Below the pieces are notes generated by a model that saw only the letters and a list, made by a program, of their open reading frames with translations, was not told the DNA's origin and searched no databases. A stretch of DNA of 43,518 bases from an uncultured delta proteobacterium (GTDB lineage: Bacteria; Myxococcota_A; Polyangia; Polyangiales; Polyangiaceae), in assembly GCA_903892415.1 (NCBI GenBank), contig CAITIQ010000618.1, forward strand, positions 1 through 43,518, given 5' to 3'. Shown here piece after piece: positions 30,477-38,275 of the stretch; the first letter of the stretch is position 1, and every line of letters begins with the position of its first letter. The position numbers and the translations under genes were made by a program.

Positions 30477-32036
30477 GTGCATACCAACGAAGATCCCGAG
30501 CGTTTGTCGCGCGAGCGCAACCTCTTCTTCCGTCTTTTGCAGGTCGGCCTGGCCGAAGATGCAGCGCCGTACGCGGCCGAAGTGCTGGATTTGCTGGTCG
30601 AGGTGACCGGTGCACAGCGCGGCTTTCTGGCCGTTGAGGGCGAGGCAGGCGCTCCTCCGCTACTGGAAGTTTCCAAGGGGCTTGCAGCGGAAGAGCGACA
30701 AGCGGTGCGAGCGAGCCTCTCGCAGGGCATCATCCGCGACGCCCTTCGAACAGGACAGACCATCTCCACGGCCTCGGCTACCGCGGATCCGCGCTACTCC
30801 GGCTTTCAAAGCGTTCAAGCCGGGAAGATTCAGGCCGTGCTGTGCGCACCACTCTCGGCTCGCGGAAGCCGCGGAGAGGATCTCGGCTCCATCGGCGTGC
30901 TTTACCTCGCGGGCCGGAGCAAGCCTGGCCCGTTCCCAGAGGTCGACCGTTCACTTTGTGAGCTCGCGGCCAAAGTGATCGGTCCCCACGTAGACCGACT
31001 GCTCCGTCGTCAGGACAGCGCAAAGGTCGACCACACGACCGCGCTGCGTGAAAGGCTACCGGGGTTCTCACTCGCAGGTCGCAGCGCGGCCTTGGCCAGC
31101 GTGATGCGCGAGGTGCTGGCCGCCGCGCAGGTGCCCGTCGCCGTGCTGCTTCGCGGTGAGAGCGGGACCGGCAAGAGCGCCATCGCGCGTGCGCTGCATG
31201 ACGCCTCTACCCGTCGAGCCAAACCGTTCGTCGAGGTCAACGTCGCCGCCTTGCCGGAGTCGCTGTTCGAGGGGGAGTTCTTCGGCGCAGAGCGCGGTGC
31301 ACATAGCCAGGCGCACCAGCGGATCATCGGCAAGGTCGAGGCGGCCGAAGGCGGCACGCTGTTCCTCGATGAAGTCGGCGAACTCTCGCTCACTGCGCAA
31401 ACCAAGCTGCTCTCCTTTCTGCAGTCCAAACGCTATTTGCGGCTCGGTGGTACCAGCACCATCACGGCTGACGTGCGCATCATCGCGGCGACCAACCGCG
31501 ATCTCGAGGCCGCGATCGCGAGCAAGTCCTTCCGCGAAGACCTCTACTACCGCCTCAACGTCCTCGAGATCGTGCTTCCACCGCTACGTGAGCGGGCCTC
31601 GGACATCGAGGATATCGCCGATGCGATTGCTGCGCGGCTGGGCAGTGGAGAGGCGCCCGCGTTGCCGCTCTCGAGTGGCGCGCGGCTGGAGCTTGGCCAA
31701 GCGGATTGGCCAGGCAACGTGCGGCAGTTAGAAAACACGATCGCACGCGGCTGGGCGACAGCCCTTGGAGAAGGGGCCTTCGCTATCGAGGCGCGACATC
31801 TATTCGGTAGACCCAAGGCGACAGAGCCGGCCAAAGCGGAAGCCGCGAGCCAACTTTCGGTCGGAGATTTCCAGCTCAAAACGCGCGAATTCCAAGCGCA
31901 GCTGGTCGAGGCCGCGTTGCGCGAGACCGAGTGGAACGTGAGTGAAGCTGCGCGTCGGCTTTCGCTCTCGCGCTCGCGTTTGAATGAGCTGATTCGCGCC
32001 TTCGGTCTTTCGCGCGAGGAGCGCTCGTCACGGTGA
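30477..32036 (+). CDS. Enhancer-binding-like AAA+ regulator with GAF domain and degenerate GAFTGA motif
   Basis: A 519-residue protein with a GAF-type N-terminus (about 20-170, 'GAQRGFLAVEG..', 'GKIQAVLCAPLSARG'), AAA+ domain with Walker A 'GESGTGKS' (227-234) and Walker B 'GGTLFLDEV' (292-300), and a Fis-type helix-turn-helix at the end ('WNVSEAARRLSLSRSRLNELIRAFGL'). Sensor motifs 'RIIAATNRDLE' and 'FREDLYYRLNVLEI' match sigma-54 activators. The loop that contacts sigma-54, normally GAFTGA after 'FGHEKG', reads 'GAHSQA' (274-279), so sigma-54 activation is doubtful. The stop overlaps the start of the following kinase (GTGA). GTG 30477 is used; no clear ribosome-binding site. Confidence 0.8.
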   Translation: MHTNEDPERLSRERNLFFRLLQVGLAEDAAPYAAEVLDLLVEVTGAQRGFLAVEGEAGAPPLLEVSKGLAAEERQAVRASLSQGIIRDALRTGQTISTASATADPRYSGFQSVQAGKIQAVLCAPLSARGSRGEDLGSIGVLYLAGRSKPGPFPEVDRSLCELAAKVIGPHVDRLLRRQDSAKVDHTTALRERLPGFSLAGRSAALASVMREVLAAAQVPVAVLLRGESGTGKSAIARALHDASTRRAKPFVEVNVAALPESLFEGEFFGAERGAHSQAHQRIIGKVEAAEGGTLFLDEVGELSLTAQTKLLSFLQSKRYLRLGGTSTITADVRIIAATNRDLEAAIASKSFREDLYYRLNVLEIVLPPLRERASDIEDIADAIAARLGSGEAPALPLSSGARLELGQADWPGNVRQLENTIARGWATALGEGAFAIEARHLFGRPKATEPAKAEAASQLSVGDFQLKTREFQAQLVEAALRETEWNVSEAARRLSLSRSRLNELIRAFGLSREERSSR

Positions 32037-34588
32037 AGGAAGATCCGCTACTCGCGCCGGGCAAACAGCTGCTCGGCTACCGCATCATTCGACCCATCGG
32101 CGCTGGCGGCATGGGAGCGGTGTTCGAGGCCGAGGAGACCACCATCGGTCGACGCGTCGCGATCAAGGCTCTGCTCCCTGAGCTACTGATCGACGAGCGC
32201 AACATCCAACGCTTTGAGCGCGAAGCCAAGAGCATGAGCCTGGTCAGGCATCCGTCGGTGATCGACGTGTTCGCCTTCGGTAAGCTCGACGACGGTCGTC
32301 CCTACTTTGTGATGCCGCTGCTCGTTGGGCGCTCTTTGCGCGAGGAGCTTTCACGCAGTGGTAAGTTCGCACCAGCTGCAGCTTGGGCCGTGCTGCGCGA
32401 GGTTGGGCTCGGCTTGGCGGCGGCGCACAAAGCCTCGGTGCTTCACCGCGATCTGAAGCCCGAGAACATCTTTCTGGCCGACTACGACGATGGCGTTCGG
32501 CCCATTCTGCTCGACTTCGGCATCGCCAAGTGGACCGAGGATGCCTCGGATCCTTCGAGCGCACCGGCGGCAAACCTGACGGCCACCGGCGCTCCGATTG
32601 GCACACCCATCTACATGGCGCCCGAGCAGTGGTGGTCGCAACCACCCGACGCGACCACCGATCAATATGCCTTCGGCATCGTGCTCTACGAGCTCTTGGC
32701 CGGACGACCTCCCTTCTTTTCGTCGAAGTACCCGGAGCTGCTCTCACTGCACCTTCATTCGCCGCCACCAGCGCTGTCGGAGCACGGAGTGGTCGTGTCG
32801 GAAGCCGTGACCGCTTTGATCGAGAAGCTCGTCGCAAAAGACGGCAAGCAGCGCTTTTCCGATATGGCGATGGTCGTCGCAGAAGGGGACCGCGCCTTCG
32901 GCTTCGCCACGGGGGCCAGCTTGCAGAGCCTGCGCGCCGAGACGCCGCTTGGTGCAAAGCAGCCTGCGGCGCCCAAAGCTGCGTTGGCCGAGGTTGGCAC
33001 TGCCCCCACCGAGCTCGCAGCTCCCACTGCCTCCATTTCGCAACCGAGCTGGAGAGTTCCGCTTTTGGTGGTGTTGCTGTGGCTGGGGCTCTTTTGGCTC
33101 GTCGGCTACGCCGGAACCGAGCAGCACGCCGTACATCGATGGCTCATGATGTCTGGCTTCGGCGGGCCGCTCTCAGTGCTGCTGTTCGTGATCGCGCTGG
33201 CTAGCTTGATCGGACTTGGGGCCCGCGCCCGCGGCAGCAGCCGTATCACCCTCGCTCTTTTCGCCTTGTCGCTTTTACCAGCGCTTGGCGCGGCCATCTC
33301 GACCTTCACCGGCTGGCAACGCGTGGTCTCGGTGGTCGAGAGTTCAGACGCCGGAGTCGGCTTCCAGATCCTTCACCTGGGGCGCTATGAGCTTGGCAGC
33401 GGCGACTTCCTCGGGCTTGGCTTGAGCAGCGCCCTGTTCGGAGGCTTGATGGCCTACCAGACGCGCGCTGCGCGTCGGCTAGCACCCACGACCTCCTCCA
33501 CCATCATCGGAGAGAATCGACGGGCCGCGTGGGCCGTTCGCGGACTCGGAATCGCCATGCTGCTCAGCGCGCTCGCCCTGGTGCTAGCGCATGCGCACTC
33601 GGCCAGCTTCCTGCTTTGCGTCGCGGGGATGGTGATGTTCGCCTTCGCCGAGCTTACCGGTTCCCTCGATCGTGAGGCGTGCCTGGCCTCAGGGCTGGGA
33701 GCCGTGATGGCAGCACGCGGGACAGCCATCGGCAGAGCCGACGCCCATGCCGCCTCGGCCTGGCCGGAGTTTGCCCAAACCCGCGCCGAACGCATCGAAG
33801 CGATCATCCGCGCCGACCTCGACCGGGCGGTGACGGTGAGCGCAAGTTGGGTCGTTTTAGCGGCGGTTGCGCTCACCTTGGTCTGGCTGTTTCTGCGCCC
33901 CTCGCCCAATCCAACTCCCCACAGATTTCAGCGCATTTCGCTTCAAATCTTGGTGCTCGTGCTTTGTCTCCTGCCGCAGTTTCTGGTCGAGCGCGCCTTT
34001 CAAGATCGGCGTAACCAGCTTTCCAGCAGCCTGCGTGAGCAGTTCACCTTGTTCGCCAAACTCGCGCCGCCAAGCGCGCAGGATGCGACGCTACCCGCGC
34101 CGGCGATTGCTCCTGCGGTACAAGTGACCCTCGAACGCGTCGCGGTGAATGGTCAAGAAGTGGGCCGCGTAGCTGCGCTCGACTCCGCGGCAGGCCGACA
34201 AGCGATCGCCACCGCCATCATTCAGGTGTTAGCCAAATCCAAGCCCGCACAGGATCCAGATAGTCGCGCAATCGACCTCTCCTGCACCTTCGATCACGCT
34301 CTTTCTTGGTCGCGCATCGCCGAGATCTTGAGCATCGCCCATGACGGTGGAGCGCGCGACGTGGACTTGCTGTTCACCCGTGGTGGCGTCGTGAACTTGC
34401 CCGCCTACGCTCCTCCCGAGGCTGGTTTTCTGATCCCTGGGGATTTCGCTGCGGTGCCGGTATCGCTCGGCAACGAGGGCTTTGAGCCGGACCCCTCGAG
34501 CACCTTCGAACAGTCGACCCCGGCGCTGCTCGAGCGCGCGAGCGTGACAACCCCGGTCCGCGTGGCCATCGACAGCAAAGCGCGCTAG
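32033..34588 (+). CDS. Serine/threonine kinase with large C-terminal membrane region and ExbD-like tail
   Basis: An 851-residue protein. Kinase domain: Gly loop 'IGAGGMGAVFEAE' (22-34), K45, HRD 138-140 ('VLHRDLKPENIFL'), DFG 161-163 and 'TPIYMAPEQWW' (191-201). A Pro/Ala-rich linker leads to about eight transmembrane segments (roughly 342-652). The final ~150 residues read like an ExbD/TolR-type periplasmic domain ('VQVTLERVAVNGQEVGRVAALDS..', 'DHALSWSRIAEILSIAHDGGARDVDLLFTRGG'), although identity is low. The combination of kinase and possible proton-motive-force-type partner is unusual. It is coupled to the upstream regulator. GTG start at 32033. Confidence 0.75.
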   Translation: MKEDPLLAPGKQLLGYRIIRPIGAGGMGAVFEAEETTIGRRVAIKALLPELLIDERNIQRFEREAKSMSLVRHPSVIDVFAFGKLDDGRPYFVMPLLVGRSLREELSRSGKFAPAAAWAVLREVGLGLAAAHKASVLHRDLKPENIFLADYDDGVRPILLDFGIAKWTEDASDPSSAPAANLTATGAPIGTPIYMAPEQWWSQPPDATTDQYAFGIVLYELLAGRPPFFSSKYPELLSLHLHSPPPALSEHGVVVSEAVTALIEKLVAKDGKQRFSDMAMVVAEGDRAFGFATGASLQSLRAETPLGAKQPAAPKAALAEVGTAPTELAAPTASISQPSWRVPLLVVLLWLGLFWLVGYAGTEQHAVHRWLMMSGFGGPLSVLLFVIALASLIGLGARARGSSRITLALFALSLLPALGAAISTFTGWQRVVSVVESSDAGVGFQILHLGRYELGSGDFLGLGLSSALFGGLMAYQTRAARRLAPTTSSTIIGENRRAAWAVRGLGIAMLLSALALVLAHAHSASFLLCVAGMVMFAFAELTGSLDREACLASGLGAVMAARGTAIGRADAHAASAWPEFAQTRAERIEAIIRADLDRAVTVSASWVVLAAVALTLVWLFLRPSPNPTPHRFQRISLQILVLVLCLLPQFLVERAFQDRRNQLSSSLREQFTLFAKLAPPSAQDATLPAPAIAPAVQVTLERVAVNGQEVGRVAALDSAAGRQAIATAIIQVLAKSKPAQDPDSRAIDLSCTFDHALSWSRIAEILSIAHDGGARDVDLLFTRGGVVNLPAYAPPEAGFLIPGDFAAVPVSLGNEGFEPDPSSTFEQSTPALLERASVTTPVRVAIDSKAR

Positions 34589-34589
34589 C

Positions 34590-35552
34590 TCAAAGGCCGC
34601 CAGATCGTCGCAGAGCCTCGCCCAAGGTCAGGAAGGACCACCCTTCGCCTTTGAGCCGCTGGATGATTCGAGGCAGGGCCACCAGGTTCGCCTTCTGCGA
34701 GCCGTGGAAGATGAAGATCGAGCCGGGCTCGATCTCGCGAGGTTTGCCGCGCCGCTCGAACACGCTCTTCTCGATCCCCTCGGCGGTCGCGCCCGCCTTC
34801 CAATCGGCCGTGTCGATGGTGAACCAAATCGGCCGGTAACACTTCTTGCGAATCAGCGCGTCGATCTCGTCGTTGGTCGCGAGGAATGGCTCTCGAAAGA
34901 AGGGCTTAGCGCTCTTCTGCACGTGCTTTTCCAGCAGCGCCTCCACTCGGTCGAACTGCTCGTGCAGCGCCTCTGGGGCGAGCTTCGTTAGGTCCTTGTG
35001 CGAAAGCGTGTGGTTGGCGAGCTCGTGGCCGTCCTCCACCATGCGCTTCAAGACCGCTTCGCTGTACGGATGACTCTCGAGCTCACCGCTGTAAACGAAG
35101 ATGGTCGACTTGACCTCATGATCTCGGAGCACGTCCAGGACCTTCTCCAGGTTCTCGATGCGCGCACCAACATCGAGCGTGAGGATGAGGGCTCGTTCGG
35201 TCAAACCCTTGACGCGGTGAAGTCGCTTCCACGACCAGCCCGCCTCGAAGCCGCGCGGGACCGGGCAATCCGGGTTCTCTTTGAGAAACACCGGCTGCGA
35301 CGCGCTCAAAGCGATGGTCGCGGGCGCGCTCGTTGAAGGAGCCGCCATGGCGCTTGGCGCGGAGCTTGGAGCAGGGCGCTCGGTAGAGGACGAAGCGCTA
35401 GGTGGCCCCTCGGAGCTTTCCAGCGCAGGAACCTGGATCGAGCTGACGTCCGTAGTGGTTGCAGCGTCGACCGGCTCGCGTTCGTTGCAGCCAACCCAGC
35501 CGAACACAGCGGCGCAGGCGAGACTCCGATTCGGCGGACTGAACCAACTCAC
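34590..35552 (-). CDS. Polysaccharide deacetylase family lipoprotein
   Basis: A 320-residue exported protein. GTG 35552 is set by AAAGGTGG three bases upstream; a long open frame to 36011 overlaps the divergent lipoprotein gene and is not coding. The signal peptide 'NRSLACAAVFGWVGCN' has a possible lipidated Cys. A Ser/Ala/Pro linker of about 75 residues follows. The NodB domain: 'RALILTLDVGARIENLEKVLDVLRDHEVKSTIFVYSG' (metal-binding Asp in 'LTLDVGA'), 'EDGHELANHTLSHKDL' (the H-x-x-x-H metal motif) and 'FFREPF' motif 3. Members deacetylate chitin, peptidoglycan or other N-acetyl polysaccharides. The second Asp of the usual TFDDG motif is replaced (TLDVG), as seen in a subset of the family, so activity is likely but not certain. 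Confidence 0.8.
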   Translation of the reverse strand: MSWFSPPNRSLACAAVFGWVGCNEREPVDAATTTDVSSIQVPALESSEGPPSASSSTERPAPSSAPSAMAAPSTSAPATIALSASQPVFLKENPDCPVPRGFEAGWSWKRLHRVKGLTERALILTLDVGARIENLEKVLDVLRDHEVKSTIFVYSGELESHPYSEAVLKRMVEDGHELANHTLSHKDLTKLAPEALHEQFDRVEALLEKHVQKSAKPFFREPFLATNDEIDALIRKKCYRPIWFTIDTADWKAGATAEGIEKSVFERRGKPREIEPGSIFIFHGSQKANLVALPRIIQRLKGEGWSFLTLGEALRRSGGL

Positions 35553-35657
35553 GGACCACCTTTCGCATGAACCGCGTTGGGCTAGGAGCCTCAGAATTCG
35601 GAAAGCCGTCGAGTTCGCTGGCTGTTGTTCGTTGCAAAGGGGACGTATTGTAGGGGC

Positions 35658-36278
35658 ATGGTGCGTTTCCTTTCGCTTGCCTTCTTGCTTACCGCCTGTG
35701 CCACGGGCTCCAATCTCGACAGCGGAACAACAGGCGAAGGTGGGGTCGTTGAAAACGGCGGCGCGGCTCCGAACTTGAGCGGGTCTGGCGGCAACGGTGG
35801 CACCTCCTCGGGCAACCAAACCAGTTCGCAGAACGTCTCGTCGAGCACGGTCGGACCGACCACCTCGAGTTCCTCGGTGGGTGGAGCGAGCTCGAGTTCG
35901 TCGCAGACAAGTTCGAATCAGACCTCCAGCCCTGCGAGTTCGAGCACCTCGTCTGGAGGCACCATGTGTGAGCCGGAGGCGCCCTCGGCTGGTTGCGGGC
36001 CGGCGATGCACTGCGTTCCGACTTTGGACATCGCCGCGGACCCAACCTGCGAGGCGGCCGGGAGCGGAGGCACCTATGAACTTTGCGTCGACCGGGGGGA
36101 CTGCGCCCCGGAGACCGAGTGCATCAACGACGGGCTCGACGCCTGCTGCATGACCTGGTGCATCTTGGGCGGCTCCGACTGCAACGTTGGGGAAACCTGC
36201 ACCGAGCTTGGAGCCCCGGTCTACGCGAACGGCCAGGCCTATGGGGTTTGTTGGGACGGCTACCCTTGCGTGTTATGA
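35658..36278 (+). CDS. Ser-rich, Cys-rich hypothetical lipoprotein
   Basis: A 206-residue lipoprotein: 'MVRFLSLAFLLTACATG' with lipobox LTAC; AGGGGC precedes ATG 35658. An 80-residue linker of Gly, Asn, Gln, Thr and mostly Ser follows. The C-terminal ~100 residues are Cys-rich ('APSAGCGPAMHCVPTLDIAADPTCEAAGSGG', 'CVDRGDCAPETECINDGLDACCMTWCILGGSDC', 'ETCTELG'), with about a dozen cysteines, consistent with an extracellular disulfide-stabilised domain. No named family. The neighbour at 36376 has the same design (lipobox, Gly/Ser linker, Cys-rich end), so the two could be functionally related surface proteins. Divergent from the polysaccharide deacetylase. Confidence 0.6.
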   Translation: MVRFLSLAFLLTACATGSNLDSGTTGEGGVVENGGAAPNLSGSGGNGGTSSGNQTSSQNVSSSTVGPTTSSSSVGGASSSSSQTSSNQTSSPASSSTSSGGTMCEPEAPSAGCGPAMHCVPTLDIAADPTCEAAGSGGTYELCVDRGDCAPETECINDGLDACCMTWCILGGSDCNVGETCTELGAPVYANGQAYGVCWDGYPCVL

Positions 36279-36375
36279 CCCTCTCGTGGGCGGCGAATTC
36301 GTGCCGCTACTAACTTTTTGCGCAGCGAGGGTGAATCATTCCCCCGCGCGACCGTACAACCTTCCGGAGGATAGA

Positions 36376-36816
36376 ATGAACAAGACCGTTCTTAGTGTTT
36401 GCTTGGCTGCTTCAACTGCATTGGCTGGCTGCTTGATCGTCGATGACACGACGGATGGCACCGGTGGCACCGCTGGCAGCGGCGCCAGCAGCAGCAACAG
36501 CAGTGGCACCGGGGCATCAGGCGGAACGGGCGGAACGGGTGGAACGGCCGGCAACGGGACCGGCGGCGCAACGGGCATGTGCGAGTTTGTTGAGCAGTGC
36601 AACACGGATCTCGAGGGGGATTGCTTGTGCCTCGGCTGTGGTGCTGCTGAGTGCACCGACGTGGACGGCAACGCTGCGGCTGACTGCGTTTGCGCGGTTT
36701 GCGCTGGAGAAGAGTACTGCAACACGCCCGACAACTGCGTCGACAACGGCGCTTGTGACCCGCTCAACGAGGGCTGCCTCTGCAATGACTGCGCTGGCCA
36801 CCCCGAGTGTCAGTGA
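36376..36816 (+). CDS. Cys-repeat lipoprotein
   Basis: A 146-residue lipoprotein with a clear GGAGG ribosome-binding site six bases before ATG 36376, signal and lipobox ('ASTALAGC'), a Gly/Thr/Ser linker, and 16 cysteines in the last ~75 residues. Three copies of the module [DG]-C-x-C-x2-C-x3-4-C are visible ('DCLCLGCGAAEC', 'DCVCAVCAGEEYC', 'GCLCNDCAGHPEC'), so the mature domain is a tandem, probably disulfide-rich, repeat protein. Similar small Cys-rich lipoproteins occur in myxobacteria; no function is known. A terminator-like hairpin follows at 36842-36882. Confidence 0.6.
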   Translation: MNKTVLSVCLAASTALAGCLIVDDTTDGTGGTAGSGASSSNSSGTGASGGTGGTGGTAGNGTGGATGMCEFVEQCNTDLEGDCLCLGCGAAECTDVDGNAAADCVCAVCAGEEYCNTPDNCVDNGACDPLNEGCLCNDCAGHPECQ

Positions 36817-36841
36817 GCTGCTGACTCGACCGCGACCGTTG

Positions 36842-36882
36842 AAACGAAAGAACCTCCTCATCGCAGGGGGTTCTTTTCGTTT
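36842..36882. terminator. Bidirectional terminator-like hairpin
   Basis: AAACGAAAGAACC at 36842-36854 pairs with GGTTCTTTTCGTTT around 36869-36882 (one unpaired base), leaving a loop of about 14 bases. The stem is flanked by A-rich and T-rich ends on both strands, between the convergent Cys-repeat lipoprotein (+) and mobA (-). It fits a terminator serving both. Confidence 0.65.
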
Positions 36883-36886
36883 GTGC

Positions 36887-37504
36887 TCAGTCACTCGGAG
36901 CTTCATGCGGCTCGTCAACGTCATCGAACGACCGCAGCATCCGGTCTTCTCGCAAGACGGCGGCGTCGGCGAGCAACTCCTCGGCCGAAACCCAGCGCAC
37001 GTGAAGCTCTGCTACGAGCGCCCGCAGGCTTCGAGCGCCCTGGGCGACGCACTGCTCCGCGACCGCGAGCGACGACATCGAGTAGACGGCACACAAGAGC
37101 TCCGGCTGCTCACGCTGCAGGATCGCAACATCGTACCCAGGCAGAAGCTGAACCAGCCGACGCAACACGGACGGCTGCAATCGAGGGTGATCGGTGGCAC
37201 AAACAGCGGCAGCGGAGCACCGCCCCTGAAGCGCCCGCAGCCCACGAAGAAGGCCCATCAGCGGCCCTTCGAATGGCACTTCATCGCGCACCACCTCTAT
37301 GTCAACGAGCTCCGGCAAGCGCTGCCCTGGCGCGGCGACAACCACGATCGGCTGGGCCAATGAAGCGAGCACCCGAACGGTACGCTCGAGGTAGGTCTCT
37401 TGTGCGATGAGGAGGAGCGCCTTGTCGCGCCCCATTCGTCTCGAGCGTCCACCTGCGAGCACGACCGCGCCGACCTCCAAGCTCTGCCCCTGCGTAAGCA
37501 CCAC
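36887..37504 (-). CDS. mobA: Molybdenum cofactor guanylyltransferase
   Basis: A 205-residue nucleotidyltransferase. The N-terminal signature 'VVLAGGRSRRMGRDKALL' (about 14-31) is the MobA/IspD-type GTP- and Mg-binding loop. Further, 'VRDEVPFEGPLMGLLRGL' and 'VCATDHPRLQPSVL' correspond to the conserved substrate and metal sites. MobA joins GMP to molybdopterin to form MGD, needed by enzymes such as the molybdopterin oxidoreductase encoded at 40609-42858, so the link is functional though the genes are apart. GTG start at 37504. Product length is typical of MobA (about 194-210). Confidence 0.85.
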   Translation of the reverse strand: MVLTQGQSLEVGAVVLAGGRSRRMGRDKALLLIAQETYLERTVRVLASLAQPIVVVAAPGQRLPELVDIEVVRDEVPFEGPLMGLLRGLRALQGRCSAAAVCATDHPRLQPSVLRRLVQLLPGYDVAILQREQPELLCAVYSMSSLAVAEQCVAQGARSLRALVAELHVRWVSAEELLADAAVLREDRMLRSFDDVDEPHEAPSD

Positions 37505-37564
37505 CGAACTCTACAACCGCGCAACACCCTGCGGCCGAGCATTGCGTGACAATGGGAGCAAGAG

Positions 37565-38224
37565 GTGGCAAGAACGGGCGTGACCGAATCCATCCCCCAA
37601 ACTCGTATTGCCTACCTTCGTGGTTCCCTTGAAGAGAGCGACCTCGCCGATGGGCCTGTCGCCACCCTTCGTCGCTGGCTGGCGGATGCCGAAGGAGAGA
37701 AGGTGCATGAGCCTTACGCCATGACCCTGGCGACGGTCGGCAAAGACGGCGCTCCAACGACCCGCATCGTGCTGCTACGCGAGTTCGATGAGAGCGGGCT
37801 CGTCTTCTTCACCAACTATGAGAGTAAGAAAGGGCTCGATCTTGCTCACGAACCGCGGGTTGCTGCGAGCTTCTTCTGGCCAGAACTCGAGCGCCAAGTG
37901 CGAGTGATCGGGCGGGCTTCGAAGGTATCGCGAGAAACCACGGTCGCTTACTTTGCCACTCGGCCTCGTGAATCACAGCTTGGAGCCTGGGCCTCACCGC
38001 AGAGCCGCGGATTGATAGCGCGCGGTGAACTGGAGAGCCGGCTCGCCGAGTTCGAGCGAAAGTTCGCCGGCCAAGAGGTCCCCGCACCAGGACACTGGGG
38101 TGGGTATCGAATCGTGCCGGTAGGCTTCGAGTTTTGGCAGGGTCGGCAGAGTCGCTTGCACGACCGATTGACCTTCAATCGTGAGGCAGACGGTCCCTGG
38201 CGGCTAACGCGCCTTGCGCCTTAG
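37565..38224 (+). CDS. pdxH: Pyridoxamine 5'-phosphate oxidase
   Basis: A 219-residue FMN-dependent oxidase making pyridoxal 5'-phosphate from pyridoxamine or pyridoxine phosphate (vitamin B6 salvage). 'EPYAMTLATVGKDGAPTTRIVLLREFDESGLVFFTNYESKKG' contains the FMN-binding R-x-V-L-L-R block and the 'YeSkKG' motif; 'FWPELERQVRVIGRASKVS' and 'ASPQSR' match the family; and 'FWQGRQSRLHDRLTF' is the C-terminal signature. Length is normal. GTG 37565 follows GGGAGCAAGA; GTG 37580 is another possibility. It is divergent from mobA with a 60-base gap. Confidence 0.95.
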   Translation: MARTGVTESIPQTRIAYLRGSLEESDLADGPVATLRRWLADAEGEKVHEPYAMTLATVGKDGAPTTRIVLLREFDESGLVFFTNYESKKGLDLAHEPRVAASFFWPELERQVRVIGRASKVSRETTVAYFATRPRESQLGAWASPQSRGLIARGELESRLAEFERKFAGQEVPAPGHWGGYRIVPVGFEFWQGRQSRLHDRLTFNREADGPWRLTRLAP

Positions 38225-38275
38225 CCAAAGTCCCATAGGTCGGGCGGAATTCACGCTATTCTGCCAACGAGCTCA

